Origin: Panagrolaimus kolymaensis | Taxonomy: Eukaryota > Nematoda > Chromadorea > Rhabditida > Panagrolaimidae | DNA length: 64,000 bases | NCBI GenBank assembly: GCA_028622995.1 | Contig: JAJQJQ010000036.1 | Span: 2,356,001 to 2,420,000 of the forward strand | Reading direction: 5' to 3' | Shown here: one piece after another, positions 46,029 to 57,977 of the stretch | How the letters are laid out: each line of letters starts with the position of its first letter | How positions within the stretch are numbered: position 1 is the first letter of the stretch | Made by a program: the position numbers and the translations under genes | Notes under the pieces: generated by a model | What the model saw: the letters and a program-made list of their open reading frames with translations, nothing else | Databases searched by the model: none | Told to the model about the DNA's origin: nothing

Positions 46029-48806
46029 GTGCCGTCTTGGTGGAGAAACCGCCGCCAGGAGGGTCATCCCAATTGGTTTAAAAAAACTCTAATTTCGAAA
46101 CCTTTTAACTTTTATAAAAATTACATAACAACTATATCAAAGGAAAGAAGAAAAAGAATCATAAAACCATTTAAAACTACAGATCAAGAAGGATACAAGT
46201 GTAAAAAGAAAAACTGTAAAGTATGTCCTAGATTAAATAATCGTAATTTTGTTGAAAGCAGCGTAACTAAAGATAAATATTTAACCTGTAAAACCAATAA
46301 ATTTAATTGCTGTTCAAATAATTTAGTTTATCTCTTAACTTGTAAAATATGCAAAAAGCAATATGTAGGAGAAACAAAAAGAAAATTAAAACAAAGAATT
46401 AGCGAACATTTAAATAACATCAAAAATGGAACTGAAAAAACTGTCTTATGCCAACATTTTATAAATCATGAAAATAATGATTTTGAAATAGATGTCCTGG
46501 ATAATATTGATTTAGAAGATAGACAAACTCGCTTAAATACCGAAGAAACATGGATCAGACTTTTAATGACTGCATATCCATATGGATTAAACGACAATAT
46601 TAAGGCTATAGGAAACCTAACAAATTTATCTTTAATAAAAGAAAAATTAGATAAATTGCCATATTTTAATTTCAACTTTCCACGAATAAAAAACACAAGA
46701 GGCAATAACAGAAAACGAAAAAAGAAGTTAAATAATACTAGCTCAACCGAAATAAAAAATAAAATCATCACAGCTGAAACAAACGAATTATTCCAACTTT
46801 ATTACAACACCTCCAAAAATATTAAAAATAAATTAACTAAAGACGAAAATACTTTGACATTTAAAAAAAACGATTTAAAACTATTAAGTTTTAAAACTAA
46901 TGATAAGAAATCTAGAATGGTAACAAATAATTTTCTAAACATAAGTCTAACTCATATCCATCCAGTCCTGGATAAAATTAAACTTGGAAAAATTTTAAAC
47001 AAAATATTAAAAGAAAACCAAATAATATTACACGACAATGCTAAGTTCAGAATAATTAAAAAATGTCTGCCACCGATCAGTACTAAAGTTTTTAATTACA
47101 ACCAATTTTTAAATAACCTCACTATAAATCAAGTTAAAGAAATCAACACCTCTAAATGTATGTGTTCACCAGAACATCCATACTTTGATAACCACCATAA
47201 ACATATCATAACGGGGGATATTAACTTTATAAAAAATCTTAATCTTAAAAAAACACTAAAAATGGGTACTAAATTTAGAGATATAAATATTGTAACAAAA
47301 AAAGAAATCGAAGAAGAAATAAATAAAGTCTTCTGCCAATTTCAAAATAAACTAATTAAAAAATATAAAATCACTAACAAACAAGCCTTAAAATTGGAAA
47401 AACTTTGGAAAAAAGAAATAAAAAAACTCGCTAAATCTCTTTTCTTTAACTTAAACAAAAATAAACCAATTTTCAACCAAAAAGCCAAAAAAGAACTTGA
47501 AAACATTAAAAAACATTTTATTATTACAACGGCCGATAAAGCAACAAATAACTATGCATTTACTTGCAAAAAACTATACGTTGAAAGTCTGCAAAAAGAA
47601 TTAGGATGGGATAAAGAAAATATTAAAGGTAATGACACTTATAAAATAAGCGAAATAAATTTAGACGAAGTTTATACAAAATGCTGCATACTTAACGAAA
47701 ACAGAAAAATAAAAATGAATTGTGAAAAAGAAAAAGTTATTCCAAAAATTTACGCAATACCCAAGTTGCATAAAACCCCAATAAAATTCAGATTTATTAC
47801 AGGTGCAAGTAATAGCGGAATTAAAGAACTATCAAAAAAACTACAACAAATATTAAAACATTTTAAAAACCAATTAAAAAATTATTGCAAAGTTATTGAA
47901 AATAGGACAAGCTTAAAAAATTATTGGTCAATAAAAAACAGTCAAGAGTTCATTGAAAAAATAGAAAATTTAACAAAAAAAGATAATTTAAAATTATTTT
48001 GCGCTGATTTTAACAACTTATTTACTAATTTACCTCACACCGTTGTAATTCAAAACATAAGCAACCTAATTGAATTATGCTTTAAAAACAGTAAAAAGGA
48101 ATATTTAAAAGTTGGATATAATTACTGCCAATTCAGGGAAGCAAAAGAAAATGGGATGGAAAATTGCTTTACTAAAGAAGATATCATGGATTTACTAATT
48201 CAAACACTTGATAATAGCTATGCAAAATTCGCCACAATAATTTTTAAACAAATCAATGGAATTCCACAAGGCAATAACGCTTCACCTGAAATTGCAGATT
48301 TAACTTTGACTATGATGGAATACAAATACTGTCATAATAAAGAAAACCAATTTTTTGTAAAAAATATTGCTCCATCCAGATACATGGACGACATAATTGT
48401 AATCAACCATAAAAATATCGACTTTCAAAAAATTGCCAATAATATTTACCATGAAAGTTTAACACTCGAAACTACACATGAATCCGAATTTAAAACAAAT
48501 TACCTCGATATTACGGTTGAATTAAATCAAGGAATCAACTACAATTTATATAATAAAACTGACGCATACACCTTTGACGTGCTTAGATACTCAAATTATC
48601 GCTCAAATATTCCTACAGTTTATAAACATAACATAATCGAGGGAGAAACATTAAGAACAGCGAGAGTTTCAAGCAATAAACATAACTTTAAAAACGCCTA
48701 TGAAAATCTAGAAAACCTACTGATACGCAATAATTACCATAAAGAAACAATCAAAAAACACAAGAATAAAGTTCTAAACAAACACAAATACTTTAACTTC
48801 ATTTAA
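46029..48806 (+). CDS. U4: Naiad-type PLE protein, GIY-YIG endonuclease and RT
   Basis: Intact 925-codon frame with the same residues as the U2 copy: YVG at 112-114, CMC at 377-379, D660, IPQG and YMDD at 785-788. As in U2 the frame lacks an early ATG, and GTG is only the first conventional alternative start. It is one of four uninterrupted copies in the window (U2, U4, U5, U7). Confidence 0.92.
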   Translation: MPSWWRNRRQEGHPNWFKKTLISKPFNFYKNYITTISKERRKRIIKPFKTTDQEGYKCKKKNCKVCPRLNNRNFVESSVTKDKYLTCKTNKFNCCSNNLVYLLTCKICKKQYVGETKRKLKQRISEHLNNIKNGTEKTVLCQHFINHENNDFEIDVLDNIDLEDRQTRLNTEETWIRLLMTAYPYGLNDNIKAIGNLTNLSLIKEKLDKLPYFNFNFPRIKNTRGNNRKRKKKLNNTSSTEIKNKIITAETNELFQLYYNTSKNIKNKLTKDENTLTFKKNDLKLLSFKTNDKKSRMVTNNFLNISLTHIHPVLDKIKLGKILNKILKENQIILHDNAKFRIIKKCLPPISTKVFNYNQFLNNLTINQVKEINTSKCMCSPEHPYFDNHHKHIITGDINFIKNLNLKKTLKMGTKFRDINIVTKKEIEEEINKVFCQFQNKLIKKYKITNKQALKLEKLWKKEIKKLAKSLFFNLNKNKPIFNQKAKKELENIKKHFIITTADKATNNYAFTCKKLYVESLQKELGWDKENIKGNDTYKISEINLDEVYTKCCILNENRKIKMNCEKEKVIPKIYAIPKLHKTPIKFRFITGASNSGIKELSKKLQQILKHFKNQLKNYCKVIENRTSLKNYWSIKNSQEFIEKIENLTKKDNLKLFCADFNNLFTNLPHTVVIQNISNLIELCFKNSKKEYLKVGYNYCQFREAKENGMENCFTKEDIMDLLIQTLDNSYAKFATIIFKQINGIPQGNNASPEIADLTLTMMEYKYCHNKENQFFVKNIAPSRYMDDIIVINHKNIDFQKIANNIYHESLTLETTHESEFKTNYLDITVELNQGINYNLYNKTDAYTFDVLRYSNYRSNIPTVYKHNIIEGETLRTARVSSNKHNFKNAYENLENLLIRNNYHKETIKKHKNKVLNKHKYFNFI

Positions 48807-48904
48807 CTGAACAAATAAGAAATACAAAAAGTTACATAAGTTTATTTGAATATTACTTACAAAGACAAAATATACAAAACAAGATAAAATGCATTAAACA
48901 AAAG

Positions 48905-49623
48905 TTAAAATTTACAATTAGCAATATCTGAATAAAAATCTTTAACAATATCAAAAGTTTTAGGTTCATCAGCTCCTACTTTAATTGTATTACCTTTAAG
49001 CAGAACAAAAGGTACAGCATTAATCTTCTTTTGATGTAGCATATCCTTGAACATAGCGATCAATTCTTGCTTGATAATTAATCCAATCTTCCGTTTCTTC
49101 ATTGAACTATTTGATAAACATCGTTGAACATCAATTCGACCATTAACTTTAAACAGCTTTGGCTTGAACGTTTTCAGGCGATGAAGTGAATCCATAACAT
49201 TATTAACCAATAGCGAACCAAGTTTAACTTTAATGAATTTCTTTTCAGTTTTACCAAGATATTCTGGAGATCCAACAGCGGTTGATGAATAATTTTTATC
49301 CAAAATATGATCCAGTAATTCAAACACGCCATTGAGCAATAATTTACGATTATCCTTTCTATTGTTTGTAAGTGCAAAATCAACATTGTAAATCATCAAA
49401 AATTCTTTTGAATTATCTGCATCCAATCGATGAACAACGGGAGCCAATACATTAACAACTGAAGACAATTTATCAATTTGATCCTAAAAAACAAAAAGTA
49501 AAAAGATGAGAAAATTATATAAATTATAAAACATACCTGCAAGTCCAAATTAGGCTTTTTGGCTCCTGAATGCATTCCTTCATCACCATTAATATCACGT
49601 TCAATTGGTCGCTTCTGTGGCAT
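48905..49623 (-). CDS. U4: spliced antisense gene, ORF1/FP-like candidate
   Basis: Exon 1 49623-49537, intron 49536-49484, exon 2 49483-48905; 221 residues, unchanged from the other copies. Confidence 0.7.
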
Positions 49624-49863
49624 TTCTTGAATTAGCTTTAGAATTCTAACAATTATTGGATGATACTAAACATTGCTTCAAAACAACAACGATAAAATAT
49701 TATTGCTCTTATGCATATAAAGCCAAAAATAACCACTTCCTTTTTTCAATCTTCAAAAAATTTATTTTTTCTCTAATTTCTTTTTCCCTTTTTTTCAACT
49801 TTCATCATCGCTCAACTAAACTCTTTAATTTTATTATAATTTTATTTCAAACCTTAGACCATC

Positions 49864-49970
49864 GAACTCTACTGATGAGGCCCAACGATGCAGGTTTCCT
49901 TTTCAAACAAATGTAAAATACAAATTTACTTTTATAATTAGGATGTTTAGGGTTCAGGGCCGAAACATCC
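49864..49970 (+). ncRNA. U4: permuted hammerhead-like ribozyme
   Basis: Counterpart of 34764-34870: CTGATGA at 49872-49878, CGAAAC at 49961-49966, predicted cut after 49947. Confidence 0.65.
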
Positions 49971-49988
49971 AAAAATAATAAAACCATA

Positions 49989-50411
49989 AAAATTCAATCT
50001 TAAAGATCTCGCTTTAATGTGTTTTTTTTTAAGTTGAATTTTATTTATTTCCAATGTCATTAAACTAAGTTATTGCATTAGCAAAGCTTAGCTAACAGCC
50101 TTAATGCTGTTATGACATTCATTCATTTATATTTTTTGATTTTTTAACATTCAAAAATCAATAAATTAAAAAAATTCAATCTTAAAGATCTCGCTTTAAA
50201 GTGATTTTTTTTAAGTTGAATTTTATTTATTCACAATGTCATTAAACTAAGTTATTGCATTAGCAAAGCTTAGCTAACAGCCTTAATGCTGTTGTGACAT
50301 TTATTTACAATTTTGATTTTTGATTTTATTTCTTTAACTATCATAACCTAAAGTCTTCAAGTAATTGTTTTTAATGCAATTCTTGCACAACCTTAATGTT
50401 GTGTTGACTTT
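49989..50411 (+). promoter_or_regulatory. U4: three-way-junction region
   Basis: Counterpart of 34889-35311, unchanged; followed by the T-run ending the unit at 50434. Confidence 0.7.
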
Positions 50412-50434
50412 TTTACAAAACTTTTTTATTTTTT

Positions 50435-51061
50435 GTAATTTGTTGATTTACTTCCAAATTGATGTGAGGTTGAAAAAGCCCACTCTTTGGAATAAATCTT
50501 CGAACCCAGGAAATTAAAATTTCATTTATAAAATTCCTTTCACTATAAATTAAAACTTCCTGAGTGAACTCTGCTTATAACAATAATTTATAATTTTCAT
50601 TTAAATAATGCCCGCTTTGGAATTCGAAAGAATTCCAAGAACCCGACATCCACACTGTTTATAAACCTTATTCTTTCATCCCACACAAAATGTGACTTAA
50701 ATTACTCTTTCAACATTATTTCAGCTTACAACTTATAATTTTATTCAATTAAAATTATTTAATCTTAACCATTCTTTCTCTTTCCTTCTTTCCTCTCTTC
50801 ATAAAAGGGCAATTCAAAAACCCTAAATCTGTACAATATATATTTAATAATTTCCTTCTTATTCTTTCTTCGAAATTAGTTATAACTTACAAAATTATTC
50901 AAATATGGTTTATTAAACGGATTCAACGTGAACCGTTCAACTGCCTTTGAGTGATAAAAGTGGAGATCCGGACGGGAGGGATCTGACCATGCTGCCAGCA
51001 GTTGTAAAAAATACGGTTTTCATGCCTGTACCGAGAGAGGCCGCTCTCTAAAACACATCTC
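50435..51061 (+). promoter_or_regulatory. U5: PLE leader
   Basis: Same 627 bp leader as in U2. The ATG of the 20-codon frame is at 50989 and the candidate intron is 51004-51091. Confidence 0.5.
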
Positions 51062-53839
51062 GTGCCGTCTTGGTGGAGAAACCGCCGCCAGGAGGGTCAT
51101 CCCAATTGGTTTAAAAAAACTCTAATTTCGAAACCTTTTAACTTTTATAAAAATTACATAACAACTATATCAAAGGAAAGAAGAAAAAGAATCATAAAAC
51201 CATTTAAAACTACAGATCAAGAAGGATACAAGTGTAAAAAGAAAAACTGTAAAGTATGTCCTAGATTAAATAATCGTAATTTTGTTGAAAGCAGCGTAAC
51301 TAAAGATAAATATTTAACCTGTAAAACCAATAAATTTAATTGCTGTTCAAATAATTTAGTTTATCTCTTAACTTGTAAAATATGCAAAAAGCAATATGTA
51401 GGAGAAACAAAAAGAAAATTAAAACAAAGAATTAGCGAACATTTAAATAACATCAAAAATGGAACTGAAAAAACTGTCTTATGCCAACATTTTATAAATC
51501 ATGAAAATAATGATTTTGAAATAGATGTCCTGGATAATATTGATTTAGAAGATAGACAAACTCGCTTAAATACCGAAGAAACATGGATCAGACTTTTAAT
51601 GACTGCATATCCATATGGATTAAACGACAATATTAAGGCTATAGGAAACCTAACAAATTTATCTTTAATAAAAGAAAAATTAGATAAATTGCCATATTTT
51701 AATTTCAACTTTCCACGAATAAAAAACACAAGAGGCAATAACAGAAAACGAAAAAAGAAGTTAAATAATACTAGCTCAACCGAAATAAAAAATAAAATCA
51801 TCACAGCTGAAACAAACGAATTATTCCAACTTTATTACAACACCTCCAAAAATATTAAAAATAAATTAACTAAAGACGAAAATACTTTGACATTTAAAAA
51901 AAACGATTTAAAACTATTAAGTTTTAAAACTAATGATAAGAAATCTAGAATGGTAACAAATAATTTTCTAAACATAAGTCTAACTCATATCCATCCAGTC
52001 CTGGATAAAATTAAACTTGGAAAAATTTTAAACAAAATATTAAAAGAAAACCAAATAATATTACACGACAATGCTAAGTTCAGAATAATTAAAAAATGTC
52101 TGCCACCGATCAGTACTAAAGTTTTTAATTACAACCAATTTTTAAATAACCTCACTATAAATCAAGTTAAAGAAATCAACACCTCTAAATGTATGTGTTC
52201 ACCAGAACATCCATACTTTGATAACCACCATAAACATATCATAACGGGGGATATTAACTTTATAAAAAATCTTAATCTTAAAAAAACACTAAAAATGGGT
52301 ACTAAATTTAGAGATATAAATATTGTAACAAAAAAAGAAATCGAAGAAGAAATAAATAAAGTCTTCTGCCAATTTCAAAATAAACTAATTAAAAAATATA
52401 AAATCACTAACAAACAAGCCTTAAAATTGGAAAAACTTTGGAAAAAAGAAATAAAAAAACTCGCTAAATCTCTTTTCTTTAACTTAAACAAAAATAAACC
52501 AATTTTCAACCAAAAAGCCAAAAAAGAACTTGAAAACATTAAAAAACATTTTATTATTACAACGGCCGATAAAGCAACAAATAACTATGCATTTACTTGC
52601 AAAAAACTATACGTTGAAAGTCTGCAAAAAGAATTAGGATGGGATAAAGAAAATATTAAAGGTAATGACACTTATAAAATAAGCGAAATAAATTTAGACG
52701 AAGTTTATACAAAATGCTGCATACTTAACGAAAACAGAAAAATAAAAATGAATTGTGAAAAAGAAAAAGTTATTCCAAAAATTTACGCAATACCCAAGTT
52801 GCATAAAACCCCAATAAAATTCAGATTTATTACAGGTGCAAGTAATAGCGGAATTAAAGAACTATCAAAAAAACTACAACAAATATTAAAACATTTTAAA
52901 AACCAATTAAAAAATTATTGCAAAGTTATTGAAAATAGGACAAGCTTAAAAAATTATTGGTCAATAAAAAACAGTCAAGAGTTCATTGAAAAAATAGAAA
53001 ATTTAACAAAAAAAGATAATTTAAAATTATTTTGCGCTGATTTTAACAACTTATTTACTAATTTACCTCACACCGTTGTAATTCAAAACATAAGCAACCT
53101 AATTGAATTATGCTTTAAAAACAGTAAAAAGGAATATTTAAAAGTTGGATATAATTACTGCCAATTCAGGGAAGCAAAAGAAAATGGGATGGAAAATTGC
53201 TTTACTAAAGAAGATATCATGGATTTACTAATTCAAACACTTGATAATAGCTATGCAAAATTCGCCACAATAATTTTTAAACAAATCAATGGAATTCCAC
53301 AAGGCAATAACGCTTCACCTGAAATTGCAGATTTAACTTTGACTATGATGGAATACAAATACTGTCATAATAAAGAAAACCAATTTTTTGTAAAAAATAT
53401 TGCTCCATCCAGATACATGGACGACATAATTGTAATCAACCATAAAAATATCGACTTTCAAAAAATTGCCAATAATATTTACCATGAAAGTTTAACACTC
53501 GAAACTACACATGAATCCGAATTTAAAACAAATTACCTCGATATTACGGTTGAATTAAATCAAGGAATCAACTACAATTTATATAATAAAACTGACGCAT
53601 ACACCTTTGACGTGCTTAGATACTCAAATTATCGCTCAAATATTCCTACAGTTTATAAACATAACATAATCGAGGGAGAAACATTAAGAACAGCGAGAGT
53701 TTCAAGCAATAAACATAACTTTAAAAACGCCTATGAAAATCTAGAAAACCTACTGATACGCAATAATTACCATAAAGAAACAATCAAAAAACACAAGAAT
53801 AAAGTTCTAAACAAACACAAATACTTTAACTTCATTTAA
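51062..53839 (+). CDS. U5: Naiad-type PLE protein, GIY-YIG endonuclease and RT
   Basis: Intact 925-codon frame, identical by eye to U2 and U4. It is the most downstream unit of insertion 1, so on a target-primed model it would have been copied first. Confidence 0.92.
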   Translation: MPSWWRNRRQEGHPNWFKKTLISKPFNFYKNYITTISKERRKRIIKPFKTTDQEGYKCKKKNCKVCPRLNNRNFVESSVTKDKYLTCKTNKFNCCSNNLVYLLTCKICKKQYVGETKRKLKQRISEHLNNIKNGTEKTVLCQHFINHENNDFEIDVLDNIDLEDRQTRLNTEETWIRLLMTAYPYGLNDNIKAIGNLTNLSLIKEKLDKLPYFNFNFPRIKNTRGNNRKRKKKLNNTSSTEIKNKIITAETNELFQLYYNTSKNIKNKLTKDENTLTFKKNDLKLLSFKTNDKKSRMVTNNFLNISLTHIHPVLDKIKLGKILNKILKENQIILHDNAKFRIIKKCLPPISTKVFNYNQFLNNLTINQVKEINTSKCMCSPEHPYFDNHHKHIITGDINFIKNLNLKKTLKMGTKFRDINIVTKKEIEEEINKVFCQFQNKLIKKYKITNKQALKLEKLWKKEIKKLAKSLFFNLNKNKPIFNQKAKKELENIKKHFIITTADKATNNYAFTCKKLYVESLQKELGWDKENIKGNDTYKISEINLDEVYTKCCILNENRKIKMNCEKEKVIPKIYAIPKLHKTPIKFRFITGASNSGIKELSKKLQQILKHFKNQLKNYCKVIENRTSLKNYWSIKNSQEFIEKIENLTKKDNLKLFCADFNNLFTNLPHTVVIQNISNLIELCFKNSKKEYLKVGYNYCQFREAKENGMENCFTKEDIMDLLIQTLDNSYAKFATIIFKQINGIPQGNNASPEIADLTLTMMEYKYCHNKENQFFVKNIAPSRYMDDIIVINHKNIDFQKIANNIYHESLTLETTHESEFKTNYLDITVELNQGINYNLYNKTDAYTFDVLRYSNYRSNIPTVYKHNIIEGETLRTARVSSNKHNFKNAYENLENLLIRNNYHKETIKKHKNKVLNKHKYFNFI

Positions 53840-53937
53840 CTGAACAAATAAGAAATACAAAAAGTTACATAAGTTTATTTGAATATTACTTACAAAGACA
53901 AAATATACAAAACAAGATAAAATGCATTAAACAAAAG

Positions 53938-54656
53938 TTAAAATTTACAATTAGCAATATCTGAATAAAAATCTTTAACAATATCAAAAGTTTTAGGTTC
54001 ATCAGCTCCTACTTTAATTGTATTACCTTTAAGCAGAACAAAAGGTACAGCATTAATCTTCTTTTGATGTAGCATATCCTTGAACATAGCGATCAATTCT
54101 TGCTTGATAATTAATCCAATCTTCCGTTTCTTCATTGAACTATTTGATAAACATCGTTGAACATCAATTCGACCATTAACTTTAAACAGCTTTGGCTTGA
54201 ACGTTTTCAGGCGATGAAGTGAATCCATAACATTATTAACCAATAGCGAACCAAGTTTAACTTTAATGAATTTCTTTTCAGTTTTACCAAGATATTCTGG
54301 AGATCCAACAGCGGTTGATGAATAATTTTTATCCAAAATATGATCCAGTAATTCAAACACGCCATTGAGCAATAATTTACGATTATCCTTTCTATTGTTT
54401 GTAAGTGCAAAATCAACATTGTAAATCATCAAAAATTCTTTTGAATTATCTGCATCCAATCGATGAACAACGGGAGCCAATACATTAACAACTGAAGACA
54501 ATTTATCAATTTGATCCTAAAAAACAAAAAGTAAAAAGATGAGAAAATTATATAAATTATAAAACATACCTGCAAGTCCAAATTAGGCTTTTTGGCTCCT
54601 GAATGCATTCCTTCATCACCATTAATATCACGTTCAATTGGTCGCTTCTGTGGCAT
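53938..54656 (-). CDS. U5: spliced antisense gene, ORF1/FP-like candidate
   Basis: Exon 1 54656-54570, intron 54569-54517, exon 2 54516-53938; 221 residues, unchanged. Confidence 0.7.
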
Positions 54657-54896
54657 TTCTTGAATTAGCTTTAGAATTCTAACAATTATTGGATGATACT
54701 AAACATTGCTTCAAAACAACAACGATAAAATATTATTGCTCTTATGCATATAAAGCCAAAAATAACCACTTCCTTTTTTCAATCTTCAAAAAATTTATTT
54801 TTTCTCTAATTTCTTTTTCCCTTTTTTTCAACTTTCATCATCGCTCAACTAAACTCTTTAATTTTATTATAATTTTATTTCAAACCTTAGACCATC

Positions 54897-55003
54897 GAAC
54901 TCTACTGATGAGGCCCAACGATGCAGGTTTCCTTTTCAAACAAATGTAAAATACAAATTTACTTTTATAATTAGGATGTTTAGGGTTCAGGGCCGAAACA
55001 TCC
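54897..55003 (+). ncRNA. U5: permuted hammerhead-like ribozyme
   Basis: Counterpart of 34764-34870: CTGATGA at 54905-54911, predicted cut after 54980. From this cut to the element's 3' end at 55467 is 487 bases. Confidence 0.65.
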
Positions 55004-55021
55004 AAAAATAATAAAACCATA

Positions 55022-55444
55022 AAAATTCAATCTTAAAGATCTCGCTTTAATGTGTTTTTTTTTAAGTTGAATTTTATTTATTTCCAATGTCATTAAACTA
55101 AGTTATTGCATTAGCAAAGCTTAGCTAACAGCCTTAATGCTGTTATGACATTCATTCATTTATATTTTTTGATTTTTTAACATTCAAAAATCAATAAATT
55201 AAAAAAATTCAATCTTAAAGATCTCGCTTTAAAGTGATTTTTTTTAAGTTGAATTTTATTTATTCACAATGTCATTAAACTAAGTTATTGCATTAGCAAA
55301 GCTTAGCTAACAGCCTTAATGCTGTTGTGACATTTATTTACAATTTTGATTTTTGATTTTATTTCTTTAACTATCATAACCTAAAGTCTTCAAGTAATTG
55401 TTTTTAATGCAATTCTTGCACAACCTTAATGTTGTGTTGACTTT
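55022..55444 (+). promoter_or_regulatory. U5: three-way-junction region at the element's 3' terminus
   Basis: Counterpart of 34889-35311. Here it is truly terminal: after junction 3 come ACAAAACTTTTTTATTTTTT and then satellite. This shows that the three-junction block forms the 3' end of the copied RNA. Confidence 0.7.
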
Positions 55445-55464
55445 TTTACAAAACTTTTTTATTT

Positions 55465-55478
55465 TTTCAATAGTTTTG
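55465..55478. repeat. Target site duplication (right) of PLE insertion 1
   Basis: TTTCAATAGTTTTG repeats 31848-31861; the satellite then continues ATATGCCTGG in the expected register. The first three T overlap the element's terminal T-run. Confidence 0.85.
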
Positions 55479-56356
55479 ATATGCCTGGATCGAAAAAAAC
55501 ATAAATTTCCTTGCTGTATTTTCATTTTTATAATTAAAGAAAGCGTTTCATTGTTGAAAGATTGAATCTAAATTTTACTAAAAATTTCTAAAACGCAGGT
55601 TTCAATAGTTTTGATATGCCTGGATCGAACCAAACTAATTTTTCTTGCAGTAATATTATTTTTATAATTTATTAAAGCGTTTCATTGTTGAAAGATTGAA
55701 TCTGAATTTTACTAAAAATTTCTAAAACGCAGGTTTCAATAGTTTTGATATGCCTGGATCGAAAAAAAAACATAAATTTCCTTGCTGTATTTTCATTTTT
55801 ATAATTAAAGAAAGCGTTTCATTGTTGAAAGATTGAATCTAAATTTTACTAAAAATTTCTAAAACGCAGGTTTCAATAGTTTTGATATGCCTGGATCGAA
55901 CCAAACTAATTTTTCTTGCAGTAATATTATTTTTATAATTTATTAAAGCGTTTCATTGTTGAAAGATTGAATCTAAATTTTACAAAAAATTTCTAAAACG
56001 CAGGTTTCAATAGTTTTGATATGCCTGGATCGAAAAAAAAACATAAATTTCCTTGCTGTATTTTCATTTTTATAATTAAAGAAAGCGTTTCATTGTTGAA
56101 AGATTGAATCTAAATTTTACTAAAAATTTCTAAAACGCAGGTTTCAATAGTTTTGATATGCCTGGATCGAACCAAACTAATTTTTCTTGCAGTAATATTA
56201 TTTTTATAATTTATTAAAGCGTTTCATTGTTGAAAGATTGAATCTAAATTTTACAAAAAATTTCTAAAACGCAGGTTTCAATAGTTTTGATATGCCTGGA
56301 TCGAAAAAAACATAAATTTCCTTGCTGTATTTTCATTTTTATAATTAAAGAAAGCG
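55468..56356. repeat. 134/135 bp satellite between the two PLE insertions
   Basis: About 6.6 monomers of alternating B and A type (B monomers start near 55489, 55758, 56031 and 56300), like the domain upstream of 31861. It ends inside a type B monomer at AAAGAAAGCG. Nothing else is present. Confidence 0.97.
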
Positions 56357-57879
56357 TAAATATTGTAACAAAAAAAGAAATCGAAGAAGAAATAAATAAA
56401 GTCTTCTGCCAATTTCAAAATAAACTAATTAAAAAATATAAAATCACTAACAAACAAGCCTTAAAATTGGAAAAACTTTGGAAAAAAGAAATAAAAAAAC
56501 TCGCTAAATCTCTTTTCTTTAACTTAAACAAAAATAAACCAATTTTCAACCAAAAAGCCAAAAAAGAACTTGAAAACATTAAAAAACATTTTATTATTAC
56601 AACGGCCGATAAAGCAACAAATAACTATGCATTTACTTGCAAAAAACTATACGTTGAAAGTCTGCAAAAAGAATTAGGATGGGATAAAGAAAATATTAAA
56701 GGTAATGACACTTATAAAATAAGCGAAATAAATTTAGACGAAGTTTATACAAAATGCTGCATACTTAACGAAAACAGAAAAATAAAAATGAATTGTGAAA
56801 AAGAAAAAGTTATTCCAAAAATTTACGCAATACCCAAGTTGCATAAAACCCCAATAAAATTCAGATTTATTACAGGTGCAAGTAATAGCGGAATTAAAGA
56901 ACTATCAAAAAAACTACAACAAATATTAAAACATTTTAAAAACCAATTAAAAAATTATTGCAAAGTTATTGAAAATAGGACAAGCTTAAAAAATTATTGG
57001 TCAATAAAAAACAGTCAAGAGTTCATTGAAAAAATAGAAAATTTAACAAAAAAAGATAATTTAAAATTATTTTGCGCTGATTTTAACAACTTATTTACTA
57101 ATTTACCTCACACCGTTGTAATTCAAAACATAAGCAACCTAATTGAATTATGCTTTAAAAACAGTAAAAAGGAATATTTAAAAGTTGGATATAATTACTG
57201 CCAATTCAGGGAAGCAAAAGAAAATGGGATGGAAAATTGCTTTACTAAAGAAGATATCATGGATTTACTAATTCAAACACTTGATAATAGCTATGCAAAA
57301 TTCGCCACAATAATTTTTAAACAAATCAATGGAATTCCACAAGGCAATAACGCTTCACCTGAAATTGCAGATTTAACTTTGACTATGATGGAATACAAAT
57401 ACTGTCATAATAAAGAAAACCAATTTTTTGTAAAAAATATTGCTCCATCCAGATACATGGACGACATAATTGTAATCAACCATAAAAATATCGACTTTCA
57501 AAAAATTGCCAATAATATTTACCATGAAAGTTTAACACTCGAAACTACACATGAATCCGAATTTAAAACAAATTACCTCGATATTACGGTTGAATTAAAT
57601 CAAGGAATCAACTACAATTTATATAATAAAACTGACGCATACACCTTTGACGTGCTTAGATACTCAAATTATCGCTCAAATATTCCTACAGTTTATAAAC
57701 ATAACATAATCGAGGGAGAAACATTAAGAACAGCGAGAGTTTCAAGCAATAAACATAACTTTAAAAACGCCTATGAAAATCTAGAAAACCTACTGATACG
57801 CAATAATTACCATAAAGAAACAATCAAAAAACACAAGAATAAAGTTCTAAACAAACACAAATACTTTAACTTCATTTAA
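56357..57879 (+). pseudogene. U6: 5'-truncated PLE ORF (RT part only)
   Basis: This starts within the codon for residue 419, just after the CxC region, and runs to the normal stop. It keeps DKATNN, motif A, IPQG and YMDD but lacks the endonuclease and CxC. The frame is by chance open upstream through about 23 codons of type B satellite (from 56287) but contains no ATG there, so the satellite part is not taken as coding. Confidence 0.9.
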
Positions 57880-57977
57880 CTGAACAAATAAGAAATACAA
57901 AAAGTTACATAAGTTTATTTGAATATTACTTACAAAGACAAAATATACAAAACAAGATAAAATGCATTAAACAAAAG

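Larger units (their letters stand above)
31862..55467 (+). mobile_element. Tandem Naiad-type Penelope-like element array, insertion 1 (one truncated and four full units)
   Basis: A 23.6 kb block made of one 5'-truncated unit (31862-35334) and four full units (35335-40367, 40368-45401, 45402-50434, 50435-55467). They are head to tail, with a period of 5033 bp (5034 in the third unit because of one extra T in a T-run near 44991). The block is inserted in satellite with an 11-14 bp target duplication. The 3' boundary is the T-run in CTTTTTTATTTTTT, which defines the unit end. PLEs are known to form tandem copies with a truncated upstream copy, but this many exact units in one target-duplication-bounded block is notable. 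Only three differences among full units were seen. Confidence 0.9.

Noticed and set aside
56287..56356. Satellite-encoded N-terminal extension of the U6 RT frame
   Set aside because: The frame is open by chance and has no ATG; a fusion protein is not supported.
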